From: Alphaproteobacteria bacterium
GTDB lineage: Bacteria; Pseudomonadota; Alphaproteobacteria; RS24
Length of the DNA: 5,669 nucleotides
Reading direction: 5' to 3'
Assembly (NCBI GenBank): GCA_015163825.1
Contig: JAAOIL010000039.1
Location: forward strand, 1 to 5,669
Shown here: one piece after another, positions 4,859 through 5,669 of the stretch
How the letters are laid out: every line of letters starts with the position of its first letter
Position numbering within the stretch: the stretch's first letter is position 1
Position numbers and translations under genes: made by a program
The notes under the pieces: model-generated
Database searches by the model: none
The model's input: only the letters and a program-made list of their open reading frames with translations
What the model was told of the DNA's origin: nothing

Positions 4859-5344
4859 ATGACCAAAGACACGCGCATCGGTATTATCATGGGCAGTCAA
4901 TCAGACTGGACGACTATGGAACACGCCGCCTCGCTTTTGGAAACATTGGCAATCTCACATGAAGTAAAAATCGTTTCCGCTCATCGCACCCCTGACAGAC
5001 TTTACGAATATGCTAAAAGTGCAAGTGCGCGTGGCTTGCAAGCGATTATTGCGGGTGCGGGTGGTGCGGCACATTTGCCCGGTATGGTCGCAGCCCTCAC
5101 CCCTCTACCTGTATTGGGTGTGCCGATAAAATCGGCGGCATTATCGGGGCAAGATTCATTATTATCTATTGTGCAAATGCCGGCGGGTGTGCCTGTTGCT
5201 ACTTTTGCCATAGGTGAGGCGGGGGCAAAAAATGCTGCCTTATTTGCGGCGGCGATGTTGGCGCTACATGATAAAGACATTGCCGCGCATTTAAACAAAT
5301 GGCGCGAGGCACAGACGGCACAAGTTCCCGAAACACCAAAATGA
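4859..5344 (+). CDS. purE: N5-carboxyaminoimidazole ribonucleotide mutase, class I PurE
   Basis: PurE moves the carboxyl group of N5-CAIR to carbon 4, giving CAIR, in cytoplasmic de novo purine synthesis; class I enzymes are octamers that use the product of PurK. At 161 residues it has normal length. Active-site motifs are intact: MGSQSDW (11-17) with the phosphate-binding serines and Asp16, SAHRTPDR (40-47) with His42 and Arg43, GAGGAAHLPGM (66-76) with His72, LGVPI (86-90), LSGQDSLLSIVQMPAGVPV (95-113) and IGEAGAKNAALFA (118-130). Adjacency to purK supports class I (mutase) rather than class II (AIR carboxylase). The start at 4859 is taken from the position of the GIIMGSQSDW strand and the absence of any other upstream in-frame start; no Shine-Dalgarno is properly spaced. 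It overlaps purK by four bases. Confidence 0.97.
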   Translation: MTKDTRIGIIMGSQSDWTTMEHAASLLETLAISHEVKIVSAHRTPDRLYEYAKSASARGLQAIIAGAGGAAHLPGMVAALTPLPVLGVPIKSAALSGQDSLLSIVQMPAGVPVATFAIGEAGAKNAALFAAAMLALHDKDIAAHLNKWREAQTAQVPETPK

Positions 5345-5669
5345 TAAATAAAACGATTGGCATTGTTGGTGGGGGGCAGTTAGCCCGTATGCTAGCACTG
5401 GCGGCAAAAAAATTGCCAGACTTAGAAGGGGTGAAATACCACACTCATATTTTTTGCCCCGAACAAAAATCCCCTGCCACCCTTATTGCTGGCGAGCACA
5501 CTTGCGCCGCCTATGAAGATATTCCTGCCCTCATTGAATTCGCAAAACAAGTTGATGTCATCACTTATGAGTTTGAGAATATCCCCGCCGCCAGTATGGC
5601 TGCCCTTAACGAGCACGGCTTTATCGCCCCGCCTGTCAAAGCCCTAGAAATCTCGCAAGACCGCTTACA
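5341..5669 (+). CDS. purK: N5-carboxyaminoimidazole ribonucleotide synthase, 3'-truncated by window edge
   Basis: PurK uses ATP and bicarbonate to carboxylate AIR to N5-CAIR, the substrate of PurE. About 109 codons are present before the window ends, of a protein usually 350-390 residues long; the frame is open to the last base. The visible part is the N-terminal pre-ATP-grasp domain: MINKTIGIVGGGQLARMLAL with the nucleotide-type glycine loop (9-12 GGGQ region), FCPEQKSPA in the position of the usual PxxxSPA strand, TYEFENIP, which is diagnostic for PurK, and ALEISQDRL at the end, leading into the ATP-grasp domain. The ATG overlaps the purE stop as ATGA, so translation is coupled and the two proteins are made together. 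An insertion-like stretch KKLPDLEGVKYHTH lies between the first helix and second strand, slightly longer than typical. Confidence 0.96.
   Translation, partial: MINKTIGIVGGGQLARMLALAAKKLPDLEGVKYHTHIFCPEQKSPATLIAGEHTCAAYEDIPALIEFAKQVDVITYEFENIPAASMAALNEHGFIAPPVKALEISQDRL

Noticed and set aside
1..5669. A defence system, mobile element, CRISPR array, tRNA or rRNA
   Set aside because: All of the sequence is accounted for by housekeeping genes and short gaps; no array-like repeats, transposase or integrase motifs, or tRNA cloverleaf were seen by eye on either strand.

Overview
The window looks like ordinary chromosomal DNA of an alphaproteobacterium. The evidence is protein character: EF-P has the alphaproteobacterial N-terminus (MKINGNEIRPGNVIEHN), L31 is the cysteine-free alphaproteobacterial form, there is a TrcR/DUF1013 cell-cycle regulator (a family I know only from Alphaproteobacteria), and ThiE, the ABC exporter and PurE/PurK are of matching type. 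Base composition looks intermediate and uniform. I see no sign of transfer, mobile elements, CRISPR or RNA genes. I cannot place it below class level.

Layout. (1) Positions 1-1876, plus strand: the 3' part of thiE (thiamine phosphate synthase), efp (elongation factor P) and an inositol-monophosphatase/SuhB-family gene, closely spaced and probably one transcript. (2) Positions 1910-3724, minus strand: a full-length MsbA-like ABC exporter convergent with the phosphatase gene, with an AT-rich inverted repeat between them. (3) Positions 3725-3823: a compact divergent control region. (4) Positions 3824-4807, plus strand: rpmE (ribosomal protein L31) and trcR, joined as TAGATG with no gap. (5) Positions 4859-5669, plus strand: purE and the start of purK, overlapping by ATGA, for the AIR to CAIR step of purine synthesis. 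purK runs off the window.

No new multi-gene system is evident; the genes are housekeeping. Three things deserve attention. The SuhB-family protein has an intact frame but has lost nearly all catalytic and metal-binding residues, so it is probably a pseudoenzyme, kept beside the translation factor EF-P. The divergent control region has two mirror-image promoters, each TTGCGC-N17-TATAAG, whose -35 boxes are the two arms of one inverted repeat, plus a 15-bp palindrome in the spacer of the exporter promoter. The predicted promoters of the exporter and of purE put the transcription start on or next to the start codon, which suggests leaderless mRNAs and fits the poor Shine-Dalgarno placement at both genes.
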